Source of the DNA: Chloroflexota bacterium
GTDB taxonomy: Bacteria > Chloroflexota > Limnocylindria > Limnocylindrales > CSP1-4
Length of the DNA stretch: 54,686 nucleotides
Assembly: GCA_021789435.1 (NCBI GenBank)
Contig: JAJYJO010000001.1
Location: 1-54,686, forward strand
Reading direction: 5' to 3'
The notes under the pieces are model-generated. The model did no database searches. It saw only the letters and a list, made by a program, of their open reading frames with translations, and was not told the DNA's origin. Each line of letters begins with the position of its first letter. The first letter of the stretch is position 1. Positions 31,786-41,001 of this stretch are shown here, piece after piece. The position numbers and the translations under genes were made by a program.

Positions 31786-32895
31786 GTGTCCGCCGTATCC
31801 GCTTCAGCCCAGGCCCCCGGAACCGCAGTCCCGGGCCTGCCCTCGTCCATGGAGGCGCTGGTCGTCCTGGAGCCGAACCACTTCGAGATCCAGCAGGTGC
31901 CGGTGCCGACACCCGGCCCGAACGAGGTCCTGGCCCGGGTCCGGGCCGTCTCGATCTGCGGCACCGACGCCCACCTGATCCGGGGCGACTACCCGGGCTT
32001 CTGGCCACCTGCCTTCCCGTTCATCCCCGGGCACGAGTGGGCGGGCGAGATCGTCGCCCTGGGTCCCGGTGCCGGTGGCTACGGCTGGGCCGTCGGGGAC
32101 CGGGTCGCCGGCACCTCGCACGACGCCTGCGGCGTCTGTCAGAAGTGCGTCGAGGGCCGCTACAACCTCTGCGAGAACTACGGCCGGCCGGGGCTCCACA
32201 AACAGTACGGTCACAACGTCCAGGGCGCCGACGCGACCTACGTCGTGCAGGGCGTGAAGACGATCTTCCGTCTGCCCGACGGTCTCTCCTTCGAGGAGGG
32301 CGCGATCATCGACCCCGCCTCGATCGGCCTCCACGTGGCGGTGCGCGGCGGGGTCCGGCCCGGCGACACGGTGGTCGTCACCGGAGGCGGAGCAATCGGG
32401 CTCCTGGCCGGCGATTCGGCTCGTGCGCTGGGCGCCGGGCGGGTGATCGTCGTCGAGAAGAACCCGGGCCGCCTGGCCAGGGCGGCGGAGCTCGGCTTCG
32501 AAATCGTCGACCCGGCCGCCGGCGATCCGGTGGCCATCGTCCGCGATCGCACCGCCGGCCTCGGCGTGGACGTGGTCCTCGAGTGCGCCGGCGTGCCGGT
32601 GACCGTCAACTGGGCGCTGGGGATGCTCCGCCGGGGCGGCCGCTGCGCCGCCGTCGGCATCCCCGTTGTCGGGGTGGAGATCGCCATGCAGCGGCTCGTC
32701 CTCGATGAGCTCGAGCTCGTCGGCTCGCGCGCTTCGGCCGGGGAGATGCGCCGCGTCATGCCCCTCGTCGAGCAGGGCCGCGTCCGGCTCCGCGAGATCA
32801 TGACTCACCGCTTCGCCCTGGCCGACTACGGCCAAGCCTTGGCCACCTTCAACGACCCCGAGAGCGGGGCGATCAAGATCGTCATCGTGCCCTGA
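31786..32895 (+). CDS. Zinc-dependent MDR alcohol dehydrogenase
   Basis: A 369-residue medium-chain dehydrogenase from GTG 31786 (AGGGAGG upstream). Catalytic zinc ligands are Cys58 (SICGTDAH) and His83-Glu84 (PGHEWAGE); the structural zinc is held by Cys115, 118, 121 and 129 (HDACGVCQKCVEGRYNLC). NAD-binding loop VTGGGAIG (198-205) followed by VVEKNPGRLARAAELG. It resembles threonine/sorbitol dehydrogenases and similar enzymes that oxidise secondary alcohols. The first 20 residues are extra and unstructured. Last gene of the tightly packed hydroxylase operon; a small hairpin (CCCGGA-CACGA-TCCGGG, 32917-32933) follows. Confidence 0.92.
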   Translation: MSAVSASAQAPGTAVPGLPSSMEALVVLEPNHFEIQQVPVPTPGPNEVLARVRAVSICGTDAHLIRGDYPGFWPPAFPFIPGHEWAGEIVALGPGAGGYGWAVGDRVAGTSHDACGVCQKCVEGRYNLCENYGRPGLHKQYGHNVQGADATYVVQGVKTIFRLPDGLSFEEGAIIDPASIGLHVAVRGGVRPGDTVVVTGGGAIGLLAGDSARALGAGRVIVVEKNPGRLARAAELGFEIVDPAAGDPVAIVRDRTAGLGVDVVLECAGVPVTVNWALGMLRRGGRCAAVGIPVVGVEIAMQRLVLDELELVGSRASAGEMRRVMPLVEQGRVRLREIMTHRFALADYGQALATFNDPESGAIKIVIVP

Positions 32896-33209
32896 GGCGG
32901 GCGCGATCAGGCCGCACCCGGACACGATCCGGGCCGGTCGGGGCTAGAGCGGCGCGACACGGCTCGAAGCCGTCAGGCGGGCGGGTGCCCCAGGAAGGGA
33001 GGCGGGATCGAGAGGCTGTGGTGCGGCAGGAGCCGGGTCCGTCCGCGGCGTCCCGGGCAGGCTCGACGTAGGCAGCCGCGACCGTCCGCCGCGCCCTCCG
33101 GTGGCGGCCGATCGGCCAGGCGTCGGGAGCCCGCGGCCGGGTGGACCGGCGGGGATCGGCAGCGGGCGGCCGGCTCTGCCCGCATGGCGAAGCGCGCGAA
33201 GGAGAAGCG
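32896..33209. other. Intergenic region, no gene recognised
   Basis: 314 bp between the alcohol dehydrogenase and the Tm-1-like gene. It holds the hairpin at 32917-32933 (6-bp stem, no T run) and the ribosome site GGAGAAGCG before 33210. A 90-codon minus-strand frame here has Arg/Pro/Gly-rich composition with no recognisable pattern and I do not accept it as a gene. No GntR-type operator is present. Confidence 0.5.
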
Positions 33210-34427
33210 ATGTCAAAGACCATCCTCATGATCGGGACGCTGGACACGAAGGGCCGCGAGTACGCGTACATCCGCGACCTGATCCGGGAGCGCGGCCACC
33301 GGCCGTTCGTGCTGGACGCCGGGATCCTGGGCGAGCCGACGTTCACCCCCGACAGCCCGGCCGTCCGCACCGCCGAGGCCGGCGGAGGCTCGCTCGCCGA
33401 GCTGCGGGAGCGGCGGGACCGGGGCCACGCGCTGGAGGTGATGGGCCTCGGCGCCCGGGCCCTGGCGGCCCAGCTGGCCGCCGAGGGCAAGTTCGACGCC
33501 GTCTTCGCCATGGGCGGTTCCGGCGGCACCTCGATCGGCTCGACGGCCATGCAGGCCCTCCCGGTGGGCCTGCCCAAGCTGATCCTGTCGACGATGGCCT
33601 CCGGCGACGTCGGCCCGTACGTCGGCGTCAAGGACATCACGATGATGTACTCGGTCGTCGATGTCGCCGGGCTCAACCGGGTCTCGCGCCGTGTCTTCGC
33701 CAACGCGGCGGGCGCGATCTCCGGCATGGCCGACCAGGTCGTCGCGACCCAGGCCGGGGAGAAGCCGGTGATCGCGGCCACCATGTTCGGCGTCACGACA
33801 CCGTGCGTGGACCGGTTCCGCGCCCGGATGGACGAGGCCGGCTACGAGGTCCTCGTCTTCCACGCCACCGGCAGCGGCGGCCGGTCCATGGAGTCACTCG
33901 TCTCCGACGGCTTTGTCTCGGGCGTGGCCGACATCACCACGACCGAGTGGTGCGACGAGCTGGTGGGCGGGGTCCTGTCGGCCGGCCCCGACCGGCTCGA
34001 CGCCGCCGCCCGGACGGGCGTGCCCCAGGTCGTCTCGCTCGGCGCCCTCGACATGGTGAACTTCGGCCCGAAGGAGACGGTCCCCGAGCAGTTCCGGGAG
34101 CGGACCCTCTACGTGCACAACCCCCAGGTGACGCTGATGCGGACCACGCCCGAGGAGTCCGCCAGGCTCGGCGAGATCATCGCCGCGAAGCTCAACCGGA
34201 CCACCGGGCCCACGGCCCTCTTCATGCCGCTCAAGGGCGTGAGCATGATCGACGCCGAAGGGATGCCGTTCCACGATCCGGTTGCGGACGCCGCCCTCTT
34301 CGACGCGATCCGTGGCCACCTCGATCGCTCGAGGGTGGAGCTGGTGGAGCTCGACCTGAACATCAACGATCCGGCCTTCGCCGACGCGATGGCCGATCGC
34401 CTGCTGGCGATGCTCCGCCCGCGCTGA
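33210..34427 (+). CDS. Tm-1-like ATP-binding protein (UPF0261)
   Basis: A 405-residue protein. Family marks are the N-terminal [50 protein letters not shown] (about residues 97-116), [30 protein letters not shown] and [16 protein letters not shown]. This is the domain whose tomato homologue Tm-1 binds ATP and a viral replicase. In bacteria its chemistry is not established; the present gene stands 40 bp before the PEP-hydrolase-like partner, the pair that is fused into one chain in plants and fungi. Confidence 0.93.
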   Translation: MSKTILMIGTLDTKGREYAYIRDLIRERGHRPFVLDAGILGEPTFTPDSPAVRTAEAGGGSLAELRERRDRGHALEVMGLGARALAAQLAAEGKFDAVFAMGGSGGTSIGSTAMQALPVGLPKLILSTMASGDVGPYVGVKDITMMYSVVDVAGLNRVSRRVFANAAGAISGMADQVVATQAGEKPVIAATMFGVTTPCVDRFRARMDEAGYEVLVFHATGSGGRSMESLVSDGFVSGVADITTTEWCDELVGGVLSAGPDRLDAAARTGVPQVVSLGALDMVNFGPKETVPEQFRERTLYVHNPQVTLMRTTPEESARLGEIIAAKLNRTTGPTALFMPLKGVSMIDAEGMPFHDPVADAALFDAIRGHLDRSRVELVELDLNINDPAFADAMADRLLAMLRPR

Positions 34428-34467
34428 CCACCCACAACACCCCGACACTCTCGAAGGAGACCGGGCC

Positions 34468-35319
34468 ATGCCCATCCCACGCGAAGAGATCGTCCGCCGG
34501 CTGCACGCCCAGCTGGCCGCAGGCCGGCCGATCGTCGGCTGCGGCGCCGGCACCGGCATCTCGGCCAAGATGGCCGAGGCCGGCGGCTGCGACCTGATCA
34601 TCATCTACAACTCGGGCCGCTACCGGATGGCGGGCCGCGGCTCGCTCGCCGGGCTGCTCTCCTACGGCGATGCCAACGGGATCGTCGTCGAGATGGCCGC
34701 CGAGGTGCTGCCGGTCGTCAAGGACACGCCGGTCCTGGCCGGCATCAACGGCACCGACCCCTTCCGGCTGATGCCGGTCTTCCTCCGCCAGCTCAAGGAG
34801 ATCGGCTTCTCCGGCGTCCAGAACTTCCCGACCGTCGGGCTGATCGACGGGAGCTTCCGGGCCAACCTGGAGGCGACCGGGATGGGCTTCGACAAGGAGG
34901 TCGAGGCGATCGGGATCGCCCACGAGCTCGACCTCTACACCTCGCCCTACGTCTTCGACCCCGACCAGGCCAGGGCGATGGCGAAGGTAGGGGCCGACCA
35001 GCTGGTCGCCCATGTCGGCCTGACCACGGCCGGCACGATCGGCGCCGGGGTGGCACTCAGCCTGGACCAGGCGATCGAGCGGGTCATGGCGATCGCCGCG
35101 GCGGGCCGCTCCGTGCGTTCGGACATGATCGTGATCTGCCACGGCGGCCCCTTCGACGAGCCCGACAACGTCGGGACGGCCCTGGCCAGGATGCCCGGCG
35201 TGGACGGCTTCTTCGGTGCCTCCAGCATCGAGCGGCTGCCGACCGAGCGGGCGATCCGCGGCCAGGTCCAGGAGTTCAAGCAGCTGACGCTGGCCCGCCA
35301 GACGACGACCGGCCTCTAG
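34468..35319 (+). CDS. PEP-hydrolase-like TIM-barrel protein (PF09370 type)
   Basis: A 283-residue TIM-barrel protein related to the phosphoenolpyruvate mutase superfamily. Marks are [20 protein letters not shown] (residues 19-38), [54 protein letters not shown], and [14 protein letters not shown]. Its exact reaction is unknown; a PEP or acyl-phosphate related role is suggested by the superfamily. GAAGGAGA lies before ATG 34468. With the Tm-1-like protein it forms the split version of the eukaryotic fusion. Confidence 0.92.
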   Translation: MPIPREEIVRRLHAQLAAGRPIVGCGAGTGISAKMAEAGGCDLIIIYNSGRYRMAGRGSLAGLLSYGDANGIVVEMAAEVLPVVKDTPVLAGINGTDPFRLMPVFLRQLKEIGFSGVQNFPTVGLIDGSFRANLEATGMGFDKEVEAIGIAHELDLYTSPYVFDPDQARAMAKVGADQLVAHVGLTTAGTIGAGVALSLDQAIERVMAIAAAGRSVRSDMIVICHGGPFDEPDNVGTALARMPGVDGFFGASSIERLPTERAIRGQVQEFKQLTLARQTTTGL

Positions 35320-35415
35320 CCGGCGGCGCCCGCGGAGTCGGGGCGGCGGGGGCTCGGACGAGCCTTCGCCGCCTTCGACGTTCCCGAACAAGTCCCGCTG
35401 GAGGCCCGCTCCCGG

Positions 35416-36150
35416 ATGGAGATCGATGTCGCGCTCGTCCCGGCCTTGGCGCGCCGCTGGCCGGACAGGGTCTGCGTGGTGGTCGACGAGCTCCGTGCCA
35501 GCTCCACCATCACCACGCTGCTCGATCTCGGCTGCCCGGAGGTGCTTCTCAGCCGCGGCCTGCGCGAGGCGCGACGCCTGGCGCGCGAGCGTGGAGCGCT
35601 CCTGGCCGGCGAGCGGCGGGGCCGGACGCCGCACGGCTTCGATCTCAACAACTCGCCGGTCGAGCTCGCCGGGGCGGGTGTTCGCGAGCGGGCCGTCGTC
35701 CTCTCCACCTCGAACGGGACGGCGGTGCTGAGCGGGCTGCGGCAGATGCCGACGGTCCTGGTCGGCTGCCTGCTCAACGCCCGGGCCTGCGCGGAGGCCG
35801 CGGCCGCCCTGGCCGCCGAGACAGGCGCCGGGATCGGGATCGTCTGCGCCGGGATCGAGGGCAGCTTCGCCCTCGACGACGCCGTGACGGCCGGCCTCCT
35901 CGTCGAGCGCCTGCTGGAGGTGGCCGGGGCCCGTGGCGAGCGACCCCGCCTGAGCGACGCCGCGCTCGCGGCGCTCCGCCTGCGCTCCGCCTATCCGGAC
36001 CCTCGGGACGCCCTCGAGGAGTCGGCGACCGGCGACCTGATCCGCTCGATCCATGCCGAGGACGACCTCGCCTTCTGCGCCCGGGTCGACGTGACGCGGG
36101 CGGTGGGCCGTCTGCGCGGCGGACCGCCGATGACGATCGGGCGCATCTGA
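35416..36150 (+). CDS. ComB-like 2-phosphosulfolactate phosphatase
   Basis: A 244-residue protein of the ComB family (Mg-dependent 2-phospho-3-sulfolactate phosphatase of coenzyme M synthesis in archaea, but common in bacteria that make no coenzyme M). Marks are VVVDELRASSTITTLLDLGC (about residues 22-41), LLAGERRGRTPHGFDLNNSP (about 62-81), STSNGTAVL and VCAGIEGSFALDDAVTAG. No other coenzyme M genes (ComA, ComC) are in the window, so the substrate may be another phospho-alpha-hydroxy acid. ATG 35416 has only a weak ribosome site. It stands about 100 bp behind the PEP-hydrolase-like gene. Confidence 0.85.
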   Translation: MEIDVALVPALARRWPDRVCVVVDELRASSTITTLLDLGCPEVLLSRGLREARRLARERGALLAGERRGRTPHGFDLNNSPVELAGAGVRERAVVLSTSNGTAVLSGLRQMPTVLVGCLLNARACAEAAAALAAETGAGIGIVCAGIEGSFALDDAVTAGLLVERLLEVAGARGERPRLSDAALAALRLRSAYPDPRDALEESATGDLIRSIHAEDDLAFCARVDVTRAVGRLRGGPPMTIGRI

Positions 36151-36263
36151 TCGCCGGTGCGCGGCAGCCCCGGCCGGACCTACCATGAGGTCGGCCGGCA
36201 CGGGGCACGGCACGCCCGGTGAGGGGCCTGCCCGCCGGCCGGGGGCAGGAGGCACGCGGGCGA

Positions 36264-37079
36264 TTGCGGTACGGCATCGTGATCACGACCGGCGGGCCGC
36301 GGACGGCGGCCGAGCTCGCCGCCGCGGCCGAGGCGGCGGGTTGGGACGGCGTCTTCACCTGGGACGGGATCGCGATCGGCGAGACCGAGGCCTACGACCC
36401 CTGGGTGGTGATGGCCGCCATGGCCATGCGGACCGCGCGGGTCCGCCTGGGCGCCATCGTCACGCCGCCGTCGCGGCGCCGGCCGTGGAAGCTGGCCCGC
36501 GAGACGATGACGCTCGATCGTCTGTCCGCCGGCCGCCTCCTGCTGCCGGTCGGGCTGGGGGCGCTGGACGACGGCGCGTTCGGCAACGTCGGGGAGCCGA
36601 CCGACGCGCGGACGCGGGCCGAGCTGCTCGACGAGACGCTGGCGATCCTCGAAGGGCTCTGGAGCGGCGAGCCGTTCGGCTACCGGGGCCGCCACTATCG
36701 CTTCGGGCCGATGACCTTCCGGCCGACGCCGGTCCAGCGGCCGCGCATCCCGATCTGGGTGGTGGGAGCCTGGCCCGGCGAGCGATCGATGCGGCGCACG
36801 CTCCGCTACGACGGCGTCCTGGCCCAGGTGGACGCCCCGGAGGCGGTCCGGGAGATCGCCGCGTTCGTGGCGCGGGAGCGGCCCCCGTATCCGGCCCGGC
36901 GCCCGTTCGAGATCGTCGTCCAGGGCAGGACGCACGCCGGCTCGCCGGATTCCCGGGCTCGCGTGGCCGCCTTCGCCGAGGCCGGCGCGACCTGGTGGAT
37001 CGAGGCCGACTGGGAGGGGGCGACGGAGGCGAGCCTCCGCGGCCGGATCGCGGCCGGGCCCCCGGCGGCCGGGAGGTAG
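36264..37079 (+). CDS. LLM-class flavin-dependent oxidoreductase, second gene
   Basis: A 271-residue luciferase-like TIM-barrel protein, RYGIVITTGGPRTAAELAA at the start, VRLGAIVTPPSRRRPWKLAR (strand and R-P turn, about residues 60-79), LDRLSAGRLLLPVGLGA (the S-x-G-R signature) and IPIWVVGAWPGERSMRRTLR (about 165-185). TTG 36264 has GGAGG 11 bases before it and begins exactly at the first strand; GTG 36219 would add 15 odd residues. Only distantly like the enzyme at 1588. Cofactor may be F420 or FMN. No operon partners. Confidence 0.85.
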   Translation: MRYGIVITTGGPRTAAELAAAAEAAGWDGVFTWDGIAIGETEAYDPWVVMAAMAMRTARVRLGAIVTPPSRRRPWKLARETMTLDRLSAGRLLLPVGLGALDDGAFGNVGEPTDARTRAELLDETLAILEGLWSGEPFGYRGRHYRFGPMTFRPTPVQRPRIPIWVVGAWPGERSMRRTLRYDGVLAQVDAPEAVREIAAFVARERPPYPARRPFEIVVQGRTHAGSPDSRARVAAFAEAGATWWIEADWEGATEASLRGRIAAGPPAAGR

Positions 37080-37169
37080 CTCGTCGCCGGGCCGCCTGTC
37101 ACGCGGTCGACCGCGTGCCAGGCGCGATCGATCCCCCGGACCGACCCGCGACGCCGTATCGTTTCCGGC

Positions 37170-37607
37170 ATGAAAGGTGACCGGGTCGAGGTCCTCGTCG
37201 ACACCGGTGGCGGCGTCCAGCATTTCGAGATCGTCGCGACGCGGGCCGGCCGGCGGATCGAGGTCTCGACCGCCCGCGGCATCGTCGAGGTGACCGAGGT
37301 GACCCGCTCGGGCACGCCGGTCCGCAGCGGGCGTTTCATGGCGTCCCGGCTGGTGGCCCTCGTGGAGCATCCCGCCCTGGAAGCGCCGGCCGCCGGCGTC
37401 GAGGAGACCACCCGCCGCCGGCTCGGGCGTGCCGCCGAGGGCGAGACGCGTTCGCACCGCCGCGAGCATGCCGCCCCCGCCTCCGATCTCGACCAGCTGG
37501 CGCTCCTCGACCTGCCGCCTGGCGATGGATCGCCCGAGGCCGGCCCGGCGGGCGGACGGAGCGGGGAAGCAACGACCCGCGACCTGGAGACGAGCGCCGG
37601 GCCGTAG
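37170..37607 (+). CDS. Hypothetical protein
   Basis: A 145-residue protein I do not recognise. The first 80 residues look like a small beta-rich domain (VEVLVDTGGGVQHFEIVATR; RIEVSTARGIVEVTEVTRSG; then RSGRFMASRLVALVEHP). The rest is charged and Pro/Gly/Ala-rich, probably unstructured. TATCGT lies about 15 bases before the ATG and could be a -10 of a nearly leaderless RNA. It is convergent with the ferritin-like gene, which ends 17 bases away. Confidence 0.6.
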   Translation: MKGDRVEVLVDTGGGVQHFEIVATRAGRRIEVSTARGIVEVTEVTRSGTPVRSGRFMASRLVALVEHPALEAPAAGVEETTRRRLGRAAEGETRSHRREHAAPASDLDQLALLDLPPGDGSPEAGPAGGRSGEATTRDLETSAGP

Positions 37608-37623
37608 CGGCGATTCGCGGAGG

Positions 37624-38961
37624 TCAGGCCGCCGCGGCGAGCTGGTCGGCGAACTTCTGGAGCGCGCGGGCAACCTTGGCCAGCGGTTCCATGAGGGCCG
37701 GCGTGCAGGCCTGGCCGCAGCGGACGGCGAAGTCGGCCGCCTCGCGCAGCCGCTCCTCCATCAGCACCCAGGCAGCGGCGCGGTGGGGAAGCAGGTAGTC
37801 CACGTCGTAGAAGAGCTCGAAGCCCGGCCCGGCCGTGGCGCCCGTCAGATCGAGCCCGATCGGCAGCGTCGTGACGACCGTCCCGAGCGGCTTGATCGCC
37901 CCGTACATCAGCCCCACCGAGATCTCGGCGAGGGTCTCGAGCTGCTCCTCCGACTCGTCGGTGTGGGCGAAGTAGCGTGAGAGGAGCTGCAGGAGGACCT
38001 CGTAGACCACGTTGAGCAGGTCCATGCAGCGCACGGTTCCAGGGTCGCTGACGATGGGCAGCCCGGCGCCGTTCGCCTGCGGCCGGACGTTGGCGACGAG
38101 GACCGGGCGGGCGGGCTCGAAGGCCGGGTTCGCCCGGCGCATCGCGAGGTACTCGTCGAGCACGCCCAGGAGACGCCCGAAGTGGGCGTCGCGCCACTCG
38201 CCGCGGGCTCCCTCGCCCTGTTCCACGATCGTGTCGATCGCCCGGTTTGCCGACGCGAGGTCCACCACCGCGACCAGCTCCGGCCAACGGAAGTGCACCT
38301 CGGTGGCCTGGGCGTCGGGCGGCCCGATGAAGAGCCGGTCGGCGCCCACCCGCTCCGCGAGGTGCTCCAGGCCGGCCTGGATGGAGCGGTAGAGCTGGCC
38401 GATCGTGTCGAACTCCTGGAGGTGCGGGACGATCTCGTCCTCCTCGTCGTGCGGGAGCGCGACCGCCCGCTCGAGGGCCTCGAAGCCCTCGGCATCGTCG
38501 ACCGCCATCCCCTCCGGCCGCTCGAGGAAGGCGAAGTGCCGCACCGCTGCCTCGCCGAACGGCAGAAGCTTGATCTGCACGCCCGCCGGGTAGCTCGCCG
38601 GCGGCAGGGGGAAGTTGGGCCGGGTGAGCCGGGGCGCGGCCCCCACGGCGGTGAGGAGGTTCTGGACGAGCGCCAGATGGAGCATCTCCTGCTCGCCGAT
38701 CCCCAGCAGCGTCTTCCGCCAGCGCTGGACGGCGGCGAGTTCCTCCGGCGACAGCCCCTCGTCGACCCGCTGCTTGAGCGAGAAGGCGGCGTAGAGGTAC
38801 TGGAGCATGATCAGGTGCTCCAGCTCGGCCGCCTTGCCGAGCGTGTAGACGAGGGCCTCGCGGTACTCCAGCCGGATGCGCGTCGCGCTGGCCGCGCCGC
38901 TCCGAGTGGCGAGGAGGTGGGCGAGCGGCCCGCCGGGGCCGGCCGGGACGTCTTCGTTCAT
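37624..38961 (-). CDS. Ferritin-like (VioB / iminophenylpyruvate dimer synthase type) protein
   Basis: A 445-residue protein. Residues about 35-250 have the ferritin-like diiron pattern with KAAELEHLIMLQYLYAAFSL (about 43-62; E-x-x-H) and LGIGEQEMLHLALVQNLL (about 86-103; E-x-x-H), and further LPHDEEDEIV and DTIGQLYRSIQ helices, as in the PF12902 domain found in VioB/RebD enzymes. The C-terminal half is a helical region with CMDLLNVVYEVLLQLLSRYF. Most relatives outside violacein clusters have no known substrate. No pigment genes are nearby. ATG 38961 is the first start in the frame. Confidence 0.8.
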   Translation of the reverse strand: MNEDVPAGPGGPLAHLLATRSGAASATRIRLEYREALVYTLGKAAELEHLIMLQYLYAAFSLKQRVDEGLSPEELAAVQRWRKTLLGIGEQEMLHLALVQNLLTAVGAAPRLTRPNFPLPPASYPAGVQIKLLPFGEAAVRHFAFLERPEGMAVDDAEGFEALERAVALPHDEEDEIVPHLQEFDTIGQLYRSIQAGLEHLAERVGADRLFIGPPDAQATEVHFRWPELVAVVDLASANRAIDTIVEQGEGARGEWRDAHFGRLLGVLDEYLAMRRANPAFEPARPVLVANVRPQANGAGLPIVSDPGTVRCMDLLNVVYEVLLQLLSRYFAHTDESEEQLETLAEISVGLMYGAIKPLGTVVTTLPIGLDLTGATAGPGFELFYDVDYLLPHRAAAWVLMEERLREAADFAVRCGQACTPALMEPLAKVARALQKFADQLAAAA

Positions 38962-39079
38962 GTGATCCTCGCTGCGGCGAAGCGCCCGCAGTGTACGTGC
39001 CGGCCGGCTGGGCGGGCCACCGCGCCCGGGTCCCCCGCGTCCCGAGCCCGCCAGCCGGAACGACCGGTGGGGCCCGGGC

Positions 39080-40237
39080 TCAGACGATCTCGCGACGGAT
39101 GGTCAGCGAGGCGATGACGGCGAAGAAGGCCGCCACCCCGAGCAGGACCAGCAGGTCTTCCTGGAGGGCCCCGTTCGACAGGTCCGCCCCGGCGATGAAG
39201 ACCTGGCGCAGGCCGTCCACGGCGTAGTTGAGCGGCATGATCGCCACCAGCGGCTTGAGGATCGCCGGCAGCGAGTTGATCGGGAAGAGGACGCCGGAGA
39301 GGAGGAACTGGGGGGCCAGGACGACCGGGATGAACTGGAGCACCTGGAGCTCCGTTCGGGCGAAGGTCGAGAGGAAGATCCCGAGGCTGACGGCGCCCAC
39401 GGCCAGCAGCAGGACGACCAGGAAGGCGATCGGCGGGCTGCCGGCCACCGGGATGCCCAGGCCGATCGAGAAGGCCGGCAGCGGGCCGAGGGCCGGGATG
39501 CGGAGGCTGCCGAGCGCCCAGGTCATCAACAGCGCCACCTGGAGCGTGGCGAAGAGCCCGAAGCCCAGGGTGTAGCCGGCCACGATCTCGCCACGCGCCA
39601 CGGGCGTAGCCAGCAGCCGCTCCAGGGTTCCGCCGGTCCGCTCCCGGAGGAAGCTGACGCCGGTCAGGATGTAGACGAAGAAATAGACGAAGAAGCCGAC
39701 GATGGCCGGGGCGAAGGCAGCGATCGGGTCGCTCGACGGCACGCCGTAGACCGTGGTGTGTCGGATCACCGGTGGCTGGGAGCGGGAGAACTGGCCGGCC
39801 GCCGCCGCCAGCGCCTTGCCCAGGACCGCCAGCTGGCCCGATTCCCCGGCCGGGTCCAGGCCGCTGGTCAGGACCGTGATGGTGATGGCCCCGCCGCGGG
39901 TCACCGATGCCGCCAGGTCCGCCGGCAGAATGATCGCCAGCGTCGCCGAGCCGTCGCGGACGGCGGCGCGCGCCGCCGCCTCGTCGGTCGCCTGGGTCGC
40001 CTGGTCGCCCAGCGTCCGGAGGCTGCTCGCGATCTCGCCGGCGATCGCCGAGCCGGGCAGGCCGGCCTGGTTGACGATCAGCGCGTTCAGGGCCGGTGTC
40101 TGGCCCTCGCGCAGGATGAAGGTGACCAGGCCGGTGACCAGGATCGGCGCGACGAACAGGAGCGCGAGCGACGGACGGTCGCGGCGGATCTCGGCGACCA
40201 CCCGCCGCCAGAGGGCACGGACTCGTCGGGCGCTCAT
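39080..40237 (-). CDS. ABC-2 type transporter permease
   Basis: A 385-residue ABC-2 permease with one N-terminal helix (about residues 22-42), an extracytoplasmic domain of about 130 residues (VNQAGLPGSAIAGEI ... VYGVPSSDPIAAFAP) and five C-terminal helices (about 180-380). The LRERTGGTLERLLATPVARG coupling segment and FIPVVLAPQFLLSGVLFPI are typical of drug or lipid exporters (YhgE/LinJ-like layout). It overlaps the ATPase gene by 4 bases and is the last gene of the TetR-ATPase-permease operon. Confidence 0.92.
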   Translation of the reverse strand: MSARRVRALWRRVVAEIRRDRPSLALLFVAPILVTGLVTFILREGQTPALNALIVNQAGLPGSAIAGEIASSLRTLGDQATQATDEAAARAAVRDGSATLAIILPADLAASVTRGGAITITVLTSGLDPAGESGQLAVLGKALAAAAGQFSRSQPPVIRHTTVYGVPSSDPIAAFAPAIVGFFVYFFVYILTGVSFLRERTGGTLERLLATPVARGEIVAGYTLGFGLFATLQVALLMTWALGSLRIPALGPLPAFSIGLGIPVAGSPPIAFLVVLLLAVGAVSLGIFLSTFARTELQVLQFIPVVLAPQFLLSGVLFPINSLPAILKPLVAIMPLNYAVDGLRQVFIAGADLSNGALQEDLLVLLGVAAFFAVIASLTIRREIV

Positions 40238-41001
40238 CTCGTCGCCGCCACGTTACCGCTGAAGCGGAGGAAGGCCTGCTCGAGGTCGTCGGTGCCGGCC
40301 CGCGCGCGCAGGTCTCGCCCGCTGCCCCGGGCGATCACCCTGCCCGAGCGCATGAAGAGCAGCTCGTCGCAGCGGTCCGCCTCGTCCATCACGTGGCTGG
40401 AGACGACGATCGTGACCCCGCCGTCGGCCAGACGCCGGAAATGGCTCCAGAACTGCACGCGCAGCAGGGGGTCCACGCCGACGGTCGGCTCGTCGAGGAA
40501 GAGGACCGGCGGCCGGTGGACGAGGGCGCAGGCGAGCGAGAGTCGCCGCCGTTGGCCACCGGAGAGCGTGGCCACCACGGCATCGCGGCGGTCCGCAAGG
40601 TCCACGACCGCGAGGGCGTCCTCCGGAGCTGTGGCGTCGGTAACGCCGTAGAGCTCCCCGAAGAAGCGGACGTTCTCGCCGGCGGTGAGGGCCGGGTAGA
40701 TGCCGTCGCTCTGGGTCATGTAGCCGACACGGGCGAGGACGGCTCTCGACGGCATCGCGGTCCCCAGGACTTCCGCCCGGCCGGCGGTCGCCCTGCCCAT
40801 CCCGGTCAAGAGACGGATGAGGGTCGTCTTGCCCGAGCCGTTGGGCCCCAGCAGGCCGTAGATCCGGCCCGGCGCGAGCTCGAAGCTGATCCCGTCGACC
40901 GCCCGGATCGGTCCGAACATCTTGACCAGGTCCTGCGCCCGGATGGTGGCCGGCGCCGGGGTCGGGGAGCCACCGGGGGCCGGCGGCGGCACGGTCGTCA
41001 T
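40234..41001 (-). CDS. ABC exporter ATP-binding protein
   Basis: A 255-residue DrrA/CcmA-type ATPase. Walker A is GPNGSGKTTLIRLL (about residues 52-65), Q-loop YMTQSDGIYP, signature LSGGQRRRLSLACALV, Walker B VLFLDEPTVGVDP, switch VVSSHVMDEAD. An N-terminal Pro-rich stretch of about 18 residues precedes the domain. ATG 41001 overlaps the TetR stop (ATGA). With the permease it makes a homodimeric or heterodimeric exporter whose cargo is unknown. Confidence 0.95.
   Translation of the reverse strand: MTTVPPPAPGGSPTPAPATIRAQDLVKMFGPIRAVDGISFELAPGRIYGLLGPNGSGKTTLIRLLTGMGRATAGRAEVLGTAMPSRAVLARVGYMTQSDGIYPALTAGENVRFFGELYGVTDATAPEDALAVVDLADRRDAVVATLSGGQRRRLSLACALVHRPPVLFLDEPTVGVDPLLRVQFWSHFRRLADGGVTIVVSSHVMDEADRCDELLFMRSGRVIARGSGRDLRARAGTDDLEQAFLRFSGNVAATR

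Noticed and set aside
32944-33216. Small minus-strand gene between the dehydrogenase and Tm-1-like genes
   Set aside because: Only Arg/Pro/Gly/Ala-rich translation, no ribosome site and no recognisable domain.
35416-36150. Coenzyme M biosynthesis locus
   Set aside because: Only the ComB-like phosphatase is present; ComA, ComC and other steps are absent and ComB homologues are widespread in bacteria without coenzyme M.
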